NCBI GenBank assembly: GCA_023245915.1
Contig: JAHFJK010000055.1
Location: 1 to 7,783, forward strand
Direction of reading: 5' to 3'
Origin: Candidatus Doudnabacteria bacterium
GTDB lineage: Bacteria; Patescibacteriota; Doudnabacteria; UBA920
Length of the DNA: 7,783 nt
In this document: positions 1 to 5,443 of the stretch, in pieces
Layout: every line of letters starts with the position of its first letter
How positions within the stretch are numbered: position 1 is the first letter of the stretch
Translations under genes and position numbers: made by a program
Notes under the pieces: generated by a model
The model's database searches: none
Seen by the model: the letters and a program-made list of their open reading frames with translations, nothing else
What the model was told of the DNA's origin: nothing

Positions 1-1064
1 ACGCGCCCGGCGGCTTCCGGCTTGCCTTCCTCGGCGTAAAACCAGTGGGCCGCTACCCCACGCTCGGCTTCTTCGTGCATTAAATCGGTACGGATTTGGA
101 TTTCAAAAGTTTTGCTTTCTTTGTTAAAAATAGTGGTGTGAATGCTTTGGTAGCCGTTGGGTTTGGGCGTGGCAATAAAATCTTTAATTCTGCCCGGTAC
201 CGGCTGGAAATGTTTGTGGATGACACCCAAAGCCGCGTAACAATCGGCGGTAGATTTAGTAATGACCCGCAGGGCAATAATGTCGTGGATTTTTTTAAGA
301 TCGCCTTTATATTTTTCCAGTTTTTTAAAAAAGGAATAAGCGCGTTTAATGCGGCCGGAAATTTCCAGATACTTTATGCCCTCCACGCGCAGCATGTGGG
401 CCAGCTGTTTTTCCACTTCTTTTACGCTGGCCTGCCGGTTTTCCAGTTCTGTTTGAAGCGATTGGTTGGTCTTTGCGTACTCTTTTGGGTAGACAATTTT
501 AAAGGCCAGATCTTCCAGTTCGTCTTTCCAATTGCTAATGCCTAAACGGGCAGCAATGGGCGCGTAAATTTCTAAAGTTTCGCCGGCCACTTTTTTTTGT
601 TTTTCGGCAGGGATGAATTCAATTGTCCGCATATTGTGGATGCGGTCTGCAAGTTTTATTAAAATTACCCTAATATCGTGGCTGGTAGCAATAAAAAGTT
701 TACGCAAATTTTCCACATAAAATTTGTCTTTGCTGTCCTTCATGCGCACGTGGCCAAGCTGTGTGACACCGTCTATTAGCTGGGAAATTTCTTCACCGAA
801 TGTTTTTTTTATTTCTTCCAAGGTGACTTTGGTGTCTTCCGGCACGTCATGTAAAAGCGTGGCTACAATGGTCGAGGTGTCCGGAAAAATTTTGCCTAAA
901 ATTACCGCGGCGTCGCGGACGTGGGTAAAATAATCTTCCCCGCTTTTGCGCTTTTGCCCTTCATGCGCCTTTTGTGAAAATTCGTAAGCCTTTTTTATCA
1001 GCTCGCCCTGATCATAAGAGAATTTATGGGGTATGGAGTTGAGGAAGTTTTTAAAGTTTTTCAT
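1..1064 (-). CDS. rel: Bifunctional (p)ppGpp synthetase/hydrolase, N-terminal 354 residues (partial)
   Basis: Translating the minus strand from the ATG at 1064-1062 gives 354 uninterrupted codons running off the window edge. The order is that of long RelA/SpoT enzymes, which make and degrade the alarmone (p)ppGpp in the cytoplasm. An HD hydrolase domain comes first: H48, HDVPED at 72-77 and LADRIHN at 138-144, so the metal-binding residues look intact. The synthetase domain follows: RIKRAYSFFKK from 238, D261 in IHDIIALRV, GRIKDFIATPKPNGYQS from 291, and EIQIRT at 321-326. RIKD fits the RXKD signature of bifunctional enzymes rather than the EXDD of synthetase-only RelA. The TGS, helical and ACT regions would lie outside the window, so I cannot tell whether they exist. 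No Shine-Dalgarno is visible before the ATG. It is divergent from mutM. Plus-strand open frames at about 96-545 and 724-933 are shadows of this gene. Confidence 0.95.
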   Translation of the reverse strand, partial: MKNFKNFLNSIPHKFSYDQGELIKKAYEFSQKAHEGQKRKSGEDYFTHVRDAAVILGKIFPDTSTIVATLLHDVPEDTKVTLEEIKKTFGEEISQLIDGVTQLGHVRMKDSKDKFYVENLRKLFIATSHDIRVILIKLADRIHNMRTIEFIPAEKQKKVAGETLEIYAPIAARLGISNWKDELEDLAFKIVYPKEYAKTNQSLQTELENRQASVKEVEKQLAHMLRVEGIKYLEISGRIKRAYSFFKKLEKYKGDLKKIHDIIALRVITKSTADCYAALGVIHKHFQPVPGRIKDFIATPKPNGYQSIHTTIFNKESKTFEIQIRTDLMHEEAERGVAAHWFYAEEGKPEAAGR

Positions 1065-1079
1065 AGATGATGATATAAT
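1051..1079 (+). promoter_or_regulatory. Candidate mutM promoter
   Basis: A perfect -10 TATAAT lies at 1074-1079, with a weak -35 (TTAAAG, 1051-1056) at 17-base spacing. A start site near 1086 would give a mutM leader of about 97 bases containing the whole hairpin at 1105-1174. The -35 is poor and lies inside the rel coding start. On the opposite strand TAGAAT at 1086-1081 could be a -10 for rel, so two back-to-back -10 elements may share this spot. Confidence 0.35.
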
Positions 1080-1093
1080 TATTCTAGCAAATT

Positions 1094-1175
1094 TAGATAT
1101 TTTTAGATATTGATTGAAATTGATAGATATTGCAACTAATATTAATGAATATCTGTTAATATCCATTAATATCTT
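1094..1175 (+). repeat. Decamer inverted array forming a 27-position hairpin before mutM
   Basis: TAGATATT occurs at 1094, 1104 and 1124, with a degenerate copy at 1114, giving an exact 10-base period. AATATC then occurs at 1148, 1158 and 1168, again every 10 bases. The halves are reverse complements in register. Positions 1105-1131 pair with 1148-1174 without a bulge: 22 Watson-Crick pairs, three G-U pairs (1124:1155, 1122:1157, 1112:1167) and two mismatches. The loop is 16 bases (1132-1147). The stem ends 8 bases before the mutM ATG, so it would sit in the mutM leader if transcription starts near 1086. It is not a typical terminator, having almost no GC. Confidence 0.8.
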
Positions 1176-1182
1176 TTCAAGC

Positions 1183-2109
1183 ATGCCCGAGCTACCCGAA
1201 GTTCAAACTATTGCCAGCGAGTTAAATCGCAAACTGAAGAATAAAACCATCAAATCGATTACTGTCACAGGGTCGAAGGTGGTTGGCATTGGGCCGGCGG
1301 TTTTGTCGCCTAAACGCACTACCGCTGAATCAACGGTCGCCAAATTTAAAAAGCTGCTGGTAGGACAAAAATTTCTTTCAGTCAAACGCCGGGCTAAACT
1401 TTTGATATTTGATTTGTCAGGGCCACTATCCATCTTGTCGCATTTAAAAATGACCGGGCAATATATTTTTGAAGACAAAAAATTGCGCTCCAAAACTGGC
1501 GGTAAATATCGGATGCTGAATAAATTAACGGCATCGCTGGAACAGTTGCCGTCAAAGCACACGCACCTAATTTTTGATTTATCGGGCGGATCAAAGCTAT
1601 ATTTCAACGATGTCCGCAAATTCGGCTATTTAAAAGTTGTTCGCGATGATGAAATAGACAAGGTCCGTGAACTAAAAGAATTTGGTCCCGAGCCTCTTTC
1701 TAAAAAATTTGATTATCTGAAATTTTCTACAAATGTAAAAAAATTCAGACAAAGAAAAATTAAGCAAGTTTTGATGGACTCAAAAGTTGTGGCTGGAATA
1801 GGTAATATTTACAGTGATGAAATTTTATTCCACGCCAAGGTCCGGCCTACGCGAATGGTGGCATCGCTTTCAGACAAAGAACTGTTAGCCATATATAAAT
1901 CAATCAAGCCGGTTTTAATTAAAGGCATAAAAGCCAAAGGTTCATCGGTCGGTGATTTTGTCCGTACCGACGGCAGTTGGGGCAAAATGGGTAAGTACCA
2001 TTTTGTCTATGGACGTAAGGGCCAAAAATGCAAACGCTGCGGCACTATAATAGAAGCAGTAAAAATAAATGGTAGGACAGGAAGCTTTTGTCCTAGCTGT
2101 CAAAAATAA
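1183..2109 (+). CDS. mutM: Formamidopyrimidine-DNA glycosylase (Fpg/MutM)
   Basis: A 308-residue base-excision repair enzyme that removes 8-oxoguanine and formamidopyrimidines and nicks the abasic site. The start must be ATG 1183, because the family needs Met-Pro-Glu with Pro2 as the nucleophile after Met removal; the protein begins MPELPEVQT. An upstream in-frame TTG at 1114 would bury this proline. Other family marks are the conserved lysine at K72 in VKRRAKLL (E. coli K57 equivalent), HLKMTGQ at 87-93, VRKFGYL at 144-150, VAGIGNIYSDEILF from 203, and a C-terminal zinc finger with C283, C286, C303 and C306 and R298 in its turn. It is about 40 residues longer than E. coli MutM, with extra length near 36-50 and 97-125. 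No clear Shine-Dalgarno is seen (only CAAG just before ATG). A long hairpin lies immediately upstream. Confidence 0.96.
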   Translation: MPELPEVQTIASELNRKLKNKTIKSITVTGSKVVGIGPAVLSPKRTTAESTVAKFKKLLVGQKFLSVKRRAKLLIFDLSGPLSILSHLKMTGQYIFEDKKLRSKTGGKYRMLNKLTASLEQLPSKHTHLIFDLSGGSKLYFNDVRKFGYLKVVRDDEIDKVRELKEFGPEPLSKKFDYLKFSTNVKKFRQRKIKQVLMDSKVVAGIGNIYSDEILFHAKVRPTRMVASLSDKELLAIYKSIKPVLIKGIKAKGSSVGDFVRTDGSWGKMGKYHFVYGRKGQKCKRCGTIIEAVKINGRTGSFCPSCQK

Positions 2110-2129
2110 CCGGCAGTGTTATCTGCCGG
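2102..2129 (-). terminator. Intrinsic terminator of the 97-residue minus-strand gene
   Basis: CCGGCAG at 2110-2116 and CTGCCGG at 2123-2129 form a perfect 7-bp GC-rich stem with a 6-base loop. On the minus strand it is followed by TTATTTTT (2109-2102), the classic U-tract layout. In the plus direction no T run follows, so it should act mainly on the minus-strand gene. The stem contains that gene's last sense codons, its TAA is in the loop, and the U-tract comes from the last codons of mutM. Confidence 0.75.
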
Positions 2130-2412
2130 CTTGTGCTCGTTGGCGGATGTGCTGTGCCAAAATTTTTAATTTTTTTCGCCAGTAGTAAGATAGCTCTTTC
2201 TCATCTCCAGTAGATAAGAAATCGTAGTTTTCGAGTAACATCTTAAAGAGTGTAAGAATGGCGAGTCTTCTCACCTCATCGTAAGCTGTGATGCGTCCTT
2301 CCTTAAAGCTGGCTTTCCATTCACCGCAGCTGTTTTTTTGAACTATTATAGGGATTAGTTCGAAAACTTCGTAATTTTCATCAGTTATCGGGTTTCCTAG
2401 GAATTCTCGCAC
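2119..2412 (-). CDS. Uncharacterised 97-residue protein
   Basis: I do not recognise this family. The start is taken as GTG at 2412-2410 because a strong ribosome site (AGGAGG, 2422-2417) precedes it by 4 bases and a promoter lies just upstream. The open frame extends to 2481, but that extension runs through the promoter and ribosome site. The protein is small and soluble-looking with no signal peptide or membrane segment. It has an acidic N-terminal third, a likely strand pair (VFELIPIIVQK and GEWKASF), a hydrophobic helix around 49-63 (RLAILTLFKMLLENY) and a basic C-terminal helix from about 75. There is one cysteine, C29. It is convergent with mutM, with only 9 bases between the stops, and divergent from the membrane protein at 2467. 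Having its own promoter and terminator, it looks like an independent transcription unit. Confidence 0.75.
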   Translation of the reverse strand: MREFLGNPITDENYEVFELIPIIVQKNSCGEWKASFKEGRITAYDEVRRLAILTLFKMLLENYDFLSTGDEKELSYYWRKKLKILAQHIRQRAQAGR

Positions 2413-2416
2413 AAAC

Positions 2417-2422
2417 CCTCCT
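2417..2422 (-). promoter_or_regulatory. Strong Shine-Dalgarno deciding a GTG start
   Basis: The minus strand reads AGGAGG four bases before GTG 2412. It is the best ribosome site in the window and sets the start of the 97-residue gene at GTG rather than at the open end of the frame at 2481. Confidence 0.75.
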
Positions 2423-2435
2423 TTATGGTAGAATG

Positions 2436-2463
2436 AGTATATAGAAAAATTAAAATTTATCAA
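2436..2463 (-). promoter_or_regulatory. Candidate promoter of the 97-residue gene
   Basis: On the minus strand, TTGATA (2463-2458) and TATACT (2441-2436) are separated by 16 bases. Transcription would start near 2430, giving a leader of about 18 bases that holds the AGGAGG site. The promoter lies in the 54-base gap shared with the divergent gene starting at 2467. Confidence 0.55.
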
Positions 2464-2466
2464 GGT

Positions 2467-2685
2467 ATGGAAAACAACCAAAATTCAGCAGCCGCCCAAC
2501 CAACGCAAGACCAGATGTTCCAAGAAATATTGGAAAACACGCGCAAAACCAAAAATTACATGAAGTGGCAGTTGTATATTACCGTGGTTTTGGTGGTGCT
2601 GCCGCTTTTGGCCGCGCTGGTTATTGTGCCGATTGTGTTTAAGAATTTGAGCGGTGCGTATAGCACGGCGGGGCTCTTGCAATAA
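2467..2685 (+). CDS. Small single-pass membrane protein, 72 residues
   Basis: The family is not identified. The first 34 residues are polar and rich in Gln and Asn, with a short amphipathic stretch (QMFQEILENTRKTKNYMKWQ). One strongly hydrophobic segment follows at about 36-58 (from LYITVVLVVLPLLAAL to IVPIVF), then a 14-residue tail. Lysines and an arginine before the segment suggest a cytoplasmic N-terminus by the positive-inside rule. It lacks a signal-peptidase site, so it is probably an anchor rather than an exported protein. Small proteins of this build are common in Patescibacteria, but I cannot claim homology to any named one. Only a weak AAGG, one base from the ATG, precedes it. It is the first gene of a same-strand run up to 4530, and no clear promoter was found. 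Confidence 0.6.
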   Translation: MENNQNSAAAQPTQDQMFQEILENTRKTKNYMKWQLYITVVLVVLPLLAALVIVPIVFKNLSGAYSTAGLLQ

Positions 2686-2688
2686 TTT

Positions 2689-2786
2689 ATCGAATTAACT
2701 AATGGAACGAATCTGCGAATAACAACGAATATACGAATTCGCAAATTCGTAGTAATTCGTTGATTCGTCTAATTCGTAAATTCGAT
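2689..2786. repeat. 98-base gapless imperfect palindrome built from CGAAT/ATTCG words
   Basis: Five CGAAT words (2691, 2708, 2716, 2726, 2734) mirror ATTCG words at 2737, 2745, 2755, 2763 and 2780. A sixth ATTCG at 2772 faces CTAAT at 2699. All pairs share one dyad axis between 2737 and 2738, inside GAATTC. Of 49 opposed positions, 38 are Watson-Crick, 2 are G-U and 9 are mismatches, with no insertion on either side. It fills nearly the whole spacer between the membrane protein (stop 2685) and the next ATG (2793). It could form a long RNA hairpin or a DNA cruciform. There is no U-tract, so a simple terminator is unlikely. Confidence 0.9.
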
Positions 2787-2792
2787 TTATGT

Positions 2793-3140
2793 ATGCAGGA
2801 TGATCGCTGGCAACAATTAATTGAAATGGCTAAGAAGCACTTTAAGAACGTGAGATTGACTCACGAAGACTTAATAATGGAAACCGCTGATGGACCCATA
2901 AAGCAGGGGACAAAGGATGTTTTGGAATTTGAACACCCGGATGGCAAGCGGTATCGGCTGGTCCGGGAAAATCGTCCAATTGTTTTAGAAAAAAAGGAAT
3001 TGTATTCTCATCGGGCAGGTCAATCTGCACAGACTCAATACAAATTTTCAGATACAGAGTTCTCACATAAGTTGAGAGTATATAAAGAGGTGGATTTTGA
3101 TGAGTGGGAAGAGGTGACGTTGGATAAGCTGGGGCTTTGA
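2793..3140 (+). CDS. Uncharacterised 115-residue protein
   Basis: I cannot name this family. The start chosen is ATG 2793 (MQDDRWQQLIEMAKKHF). The frame is open back to TTG 2760, but those residues are encoded by the palindrome at 2689-2786 and are unlikely to be real. The protein is soluble and highly charged: an N-terminal helix (about 4-17), then strand-like stretches (VRLTHEDLIMET, DVLEFEHPDGKRYRLVREN, PIVLEKKELYSH), a segment with SHRAGQSAQTQYKFSD, and an acidic C-terminus with DFDEWEEVTLD. The alternating strand pattern suggests a small beta-rich domain. No catalytic motif, cysteine pair or membrane segment is visible. No Shine-Dalgarno precedes the ATG. The TGA stop at 3138-3140 overlaps the first base pair of the next repeat array. 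Confidence 0.7.
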   Translation: MQDDRWQQLIEMAKKHFKNVRLTHEDLIMETADGPIKQGTKDVLEFEHPDGKRYRLVRENRPIVLEKKELYSHRAGQSAQTQYKFSDTEFSHKLRVYKEVDFDEWEEVTLDKLGL

Positions 3141-3174
3141 AATAGATAGAAATAAATTGATATAGCTTGAAATA
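3139..3174 (+). repeat. Left half-array of GAAATA decamers
   Basis: GAAATA begins at 3139, 3149 and 3169, and GATATA at 3159, an exact 10-base period. Positions 3139-3156 are complementary at 17 of 18 positions to 3580-3597, on the other side of the S23-type gene. It occupies the whole spacer before that gene's ATG at 3176, which leaves no room for a normal ribosome site. Confidence 0.7.
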
Positions 3175-3175
3175 A

Positions 3176-3562
3176 ATGGAAGAAAAGCTTAAATATATTC
3201 CTATCCAAGAATTGGAAGTTTACAAATTGGCAAAAGAGTTATCGACACAGGGTTGGCACATTTATCAACCTTTAGACTGGCAGGATAAGAAGACAATGGG
3301 TGATCAGTTTATTCAGTCTACTGATTCGGTCGGCGCTAATATTGTGGAGGGGTATAAGAGATTCCATTTTTTGGACAAAATTAAGTTTTATTACAATGCG
3401 CGCGCATCATTGGCAGAGTGTAGCGAACATTGGGCTGTTTTATTATACGAGCGGGGAAAGATGGACAAAACACAGTTAGAAAAATTTGTTGAAAATACCA
3501 AAAAATTAGAAATAAAATTGAGCAATTTTATTAGCTCAACCTATCGTGCAAAAGATGGGTAG
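3176..3562 (+). CDS. Four-helix-bundle protein, S23 / 23S rRNA intervening-sequence type
   Basis: A 128-residue protein matching the S23 (IVP-like, avd-like) family. Marks are ELEVYKLAKELS near the N-terminus, the core QFIQSTDSVGANIVEGYKR (family pattern of S-I/V-G-A-N-I-x-E-G), the following KIKFYYNARASLAECSEHW, and a final long helix. Four helices are expected at about 12-27, 39-62, 67-92 and 98-122. Known relatives form pentameric bundles; some are encoded inside 23S rRNA intervening sequences, others are free-standing, and the general role is unsettled. A basic surface that binds nucleic acid is suggested for relatives such as Avd. Here no rRNA lies nearby, yet the gene is bracketed by inverted decamer arrays like the stem of an intervening sequence. 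No Shine-Dalgarno is visible. Its stop ends at 3562, 50 bases before the next start. Confidence 0.88.
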   Translation: MEEKLKYIPIQELEVYKLAKELSTQGWHIYQPLDWQDKKTMGDQFIQSTDSVGANIVEGYKRFHFLDKIKFYYNARASLAECSEHWAVLLYERGKMDKTQLEKFVENTKKLEIKLSNFISSTYRAKDG

Positions 3563-3573
3563 TGAAAACAATA

Positions 3574-3607
3574 TATTTCTTTATTTCAATCTATTTCCAG
3601 TTATTTC
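3574..3607 (+). repeat. Right half-array of TATTTC words, inverted partner of 3139-3174
   Basis: TATTTC occurs at 3574, 3582, 3592 and 3602 (spacing 8, 10, 10). Positions 3580-3597 are the reverse complement of 3139-3156 with one mismatch. The array lies between the S23-type gene and the next ATG at 3613. A transcript could pair the two arms with the whole gene in a loop of about 423 bases. Confidence 0.7.
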
Positions 3608-3612
3608 TTTCT

Positions 3613-4530
3613 ATGCTCAAAAATCGGATTTTATCAACACTATATTTTTTTGATCTCCAGGATTACCCCCTGACTCTTTTGGAACTGCATGAATTTTTGG
3701 TCGCGGATTTGGAACAACTAAAAGGCTCGGTTGACGGACAAGGGGAAATAGTGGTTAACGGTACCAAAAGCAAACCAGAGGCGCCGGTTTCAATCGACAG
3801 AATTTTGCAAAGTTTGGACATCGAATGTTTAGGTGAAGCGGAAAATACTTTGGGTTTTTATCATTTGCCCGGGCGAAAAGCCCTAGTGGCTGCTCGCCTG
3901 GATAACTACGCTTTTGGCCTGAAGCGCGAAAAGTTAGTAAAAAAATACATTAACGGCTTAAGGCATTTGCCTTTCATTCGAGGCGCGGCCTTGGGCGGCA
4001 GCCAGGCTTTGGGTTTGGCTAAGCCGACATCGGACATAGATTTGTTCATAATTACTGACCCGCGGTTTTTGTGGCTGGGGCGGACGTTGGCAACCATTTA
4101 CTTTCAAATTTTAGGGGTAAGAAGGCATGGAAAAAAAATTGCCAATCGCTTCTGTTTAAACCACTACTTGGCCGGAGCCAAACAGCTGGAACAAATAAAA
4201 AATTTGTATTCGGCCATGGAGTACGCGCGTCTAAGATTTTTAATTTACGGCAGGGGAATAGCAGCTTTTCAGCAAAATAATTTTTTTTGGATAGGCCTGT
4301 GTTTTCCCAACTGGCGGCCATCTATAGCAGGAGAAGAAACACTTTCGGCTTTACAACAGCGCCTGGAAAACTTGTTGACAAATAAGTTTGGAGCCTGGCT
4401 GGAACAGAAATTAAAACACTGGCAGCTGCCCAGAATCAAACAGCAGAAGTTTATAATTGTGGAAGATGACGAGCTGTCTTTTCATCCTGACAGCAAACAG
4501 GAAGGACTTTTACGAGCTTTTTTAAATTGA
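3613..4530 (+). CDS. Nucleotidyltransferase-fold (Pol beta type) protein, 305 residues
   Basis: The start is taken as ATG 3613. The frame is open to GTG 3562, but that extension is encoded by the TATTTC array. A winged-helix-like N-terminus comes first (ILSTLYFFDLQDYPLTLLEL, about 6-25). The Pol beta signature follows: GGSQALGLAKPTSDIDLFII from 128, with G129-S130 and the metal-binding pair D141 and D143. After it come a hydrophobic, partly basic region (LGRTLATIYFQILGVRRHGKK) and a mixed helical C-terminus with a DDELSFHPDS motif near 285-294. These features fit enzymes or pseudo-enzymes that move a nucleotide to a protein, RNA or small molecule, but the substrate is unknown. GS and DxD are intact, so activity is plausible. 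It ends a four-gene plus-strand run and is convergent with the methyltransferase gene. Confidence 0.8.
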   Translation: MLKNRILSTLYFFDLQDYPLTLLELHEFLVADLEQLKGSVDGQGEIVVNGTKSKPEAPVSIDRILQSLDIECLGEAENTLGFYHLPGRKALVAARLDNYAFGLKREKLVKKYINGLRHLPFIRGAALGGSQALGLAKPTSDIDLFIITDPRFLWLGRTLATIYFQILGVRRHGKKIANRFCLNHYLAGAKQLEQIKNLYSAMEYARLRFLIYGRGIAAFQQNNFFWIGLCFPNWRPSIAGEETLSALQQRLENLLTNKFGAWLEQKLKHWQLPRIKQQKFIIVEDDELSFHPDSKQEGLLRAFLN

Positions 4531-4548
4531 TTTTAATTAGCTTACCCA

Positions 4549-4590
4549 TTTGTCAACTTTGCTCTGTATATCCAGGTTAAAATTGACAAA
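4549..4590. terminator. Inverted repeat between convergent genes, possible weak bidirectional terminator
   Basis: TTTGTCAA (4549-4556) and TTGACAAA (4583-4590) are perfect 8-base inverted copies. After one mismatch, three more T-A pairs extend inward, leaving a loop of about 18 bases. It lies in the 67-base gap between two convergent stop codons, where a shared terminator is expected. The stem is AT-rich and lacks a clean U-tract, so support is weak. Confidence 0.3.
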
Positions 4591-4597
4591 CAATGGC

Positions 4598-5341
4598 TTA
4601 GGAGTTTTTAACAAACTCCAGCAGGAGGAGGATTGGAAAACGGTAAAGCTGGTAGTTTAAATCAAAATCCCTGCTGTCCAATTTTGAGCGGATTTCATTT
4701 TGGGAAATAAGGTTTAATCTGGCGCTATTGGCGGCTTTCAAATAATCATCGAGGGTGTAATAATGCGAATTGATTCTAATACCTTTGGCAAACTCCCTTT
4801 CAATTTTACTTCCGCCAATTGGCGGATTTTTAAATTGAAGTTTGGGTTTGCGCCCTAATAAGACATCGAAAATATTTCTTTTCCATTCCGCGGCTGGGTA
4901 GGTATATTGCGGATTGGGAATTGTCATCAGCAACTTTCCGTCAGGCTTTAAAACTGCCGATAAATTTTTAAAAGTTGTGCTTAAGTCTGAAAGATCGGGA
5001 GCAACCATATTTAAAATGACACAATCGAAACAATCGGGAGAATAAGCAAGAGGTTGGTCGAGTGAAGCAATTTTAAAGTCAATTCCAAAATAGTGTTTTT
5101 TAGCAAAATCAATTAAAACCGGCGAAGCGTCACAGGCCTGCACATTGTTAAATTCTTTTTTTATCATGCCGGTCAGCCAACCTGGCCCGCAGCCGGCATC
5201 CAGTATTGTTGAGCTGGGGTTATTGGCTAAACGTGGCCTTAGGGCTTCAAATAAAACTTTTTGCTGAATCTGCCCGTTTTTGGAATTGAGGAAATCCAAA
5301 TATTGTTGGGCTGTTTTTGGGTCTTGATAGGAATTAGCCAT
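4598..5341 (-). CDS. Class I SAM-dependent methyltransferase, 247 residues
   Basis: The Rossmann-type SAM-binding order is clear. Motif I is ILDAGCGPGW at 46-55, the acidic residue ending strand 2 is D71 in VQACDAS, then a motif at 87-96 (GIDFKIASLD), motif IV-like FDCVILNMV at 105-113, and LKPDGKLLMTIPNP from 131. These fit the Methyltransf_11/25-like small-molecule group. The substrate cannot be read from sequence: the C-terminal part (about 145-247, with INSHYYTLDDYLKAANSARL) resembles the lid region seen in ubiquinone- and natural-product-type methyltransferases, but this is only a general likeness. There is no membrane segment or signal peptide. ATG 5341 is the best start, since a TATAAT lies 6 bases upstream and there is no ribosome site. 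It is a single gene, divergent from groES and convergent with the nucleotidyltransferase-fold gene. Confidence 0.88.
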   Translation of the reverse strand: MANSYQDPKTAQQYLDFLNSKNGQIQQKVLFEALRPRLANNPSSTILDAGCGPGWLTGMIKKEFNNVQACDASPVLIDFAKKHYFGIDFKIASLDQPLAYSPDCFDCVILNMVAPDLSDLSTTFKNLSAVLKPDGKLLMTIPNPQYTYPAAEWKRNIFDVLLGRKPKLQFKNPPIGGSKIEREFAKGIRINSHYYTLDDYLKAANSARLNLISQNEIRSKLDSRDFDLNYQLYRFPILLLLEFVKNS

Positions 5342-5347
5342 AATGCT

Positions 5348-5353
5348 ATTATA
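5348..5353 (-). promoter_or_regulatory. -10 element placed for a leaderless methyltransferase mRNA
   Basis: On the minus strand a perfect TATAAT (5353-5348) ends 6 bases before ATG 5341. Transcription 6-7 bases downstream of the -10 would start at the ATG itself. No Shine-Dalgarno is present and no convincing -35 was found (an AT-rich stretch lies at the right distance). Confidence 0.5.
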
Positions 5354-5390
5354 TCATGGCAAATATAAAGAATTTTAAATTATCAGTCAC

Positions 5391-5418
5391 TTGACAAGAG
5401 TGATAAATGCTTTATAAT
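5391..5418 (+). promoter_or_regulatory. groESL promoter, sigma70 type
   Basis: A perfect -35 TTGACA (5391-5396) and perfect -10 TATAAT (5413-5418) are 16 bases apart. The start site would be near 5425, giving a groES leader of about 98 bases. No CIRCE element (TTAGCACTC and its inverse) is present, so HrcA control through the usual operator is not supported. A short inverted pair, TCACT (5386-5390) and AGTGA (5399-5403), flanks the -35 and might be an operator, but it is only 5 bases long. Confidence 0.8.
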
Positions 5419-5443
5419 ATTATCTAGAAAATTAATTTCTTAT

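Noticed and set aside
96..933. Plus-strand open frames at 96-545 and 724-933
   Set aside because: They lie opposite the rel coding sequence, whose minus-strand translation shows complete HD and synthetase motifs; the plus-strand products show no family features.
1114..1182. Upstream TTG start for MutM
   Set aside because: It would hide the catalytic N-terminal proline, and the added residues are encoded by the decamer hairpin.
2110..2129. Terminator for mutM from the same GC hairpin
   Set aside because: No U-tract follows on the plus strand; the T-run is only on the minus-strand side.
2413..2481. Longer start for the 97-residue minus-strand protein
   Set aside because: The extension would be translated from the promoter and ribosome site, and a strong AGGAGG marks GTG 2412.
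2760..2792. TTG start for the 115-residue protein
   Set aside because: The extra residues come from the CGAAT/ATTCG palindrome; ATG 2793 follows it directly.
3139..3607. A true 23S rRNA intervening sequence
   Set aside because: The flanks are protein genes and no rRNA sequence is recognisable on either side.
3562..3612. GTG start for the nucleotidyltransferase-fold protein
   Set aside because: The extension is encoded by the TATTTC array and reads as a hydrophobic stretch; the protein from ATG 3613 begins at a sensible helix.
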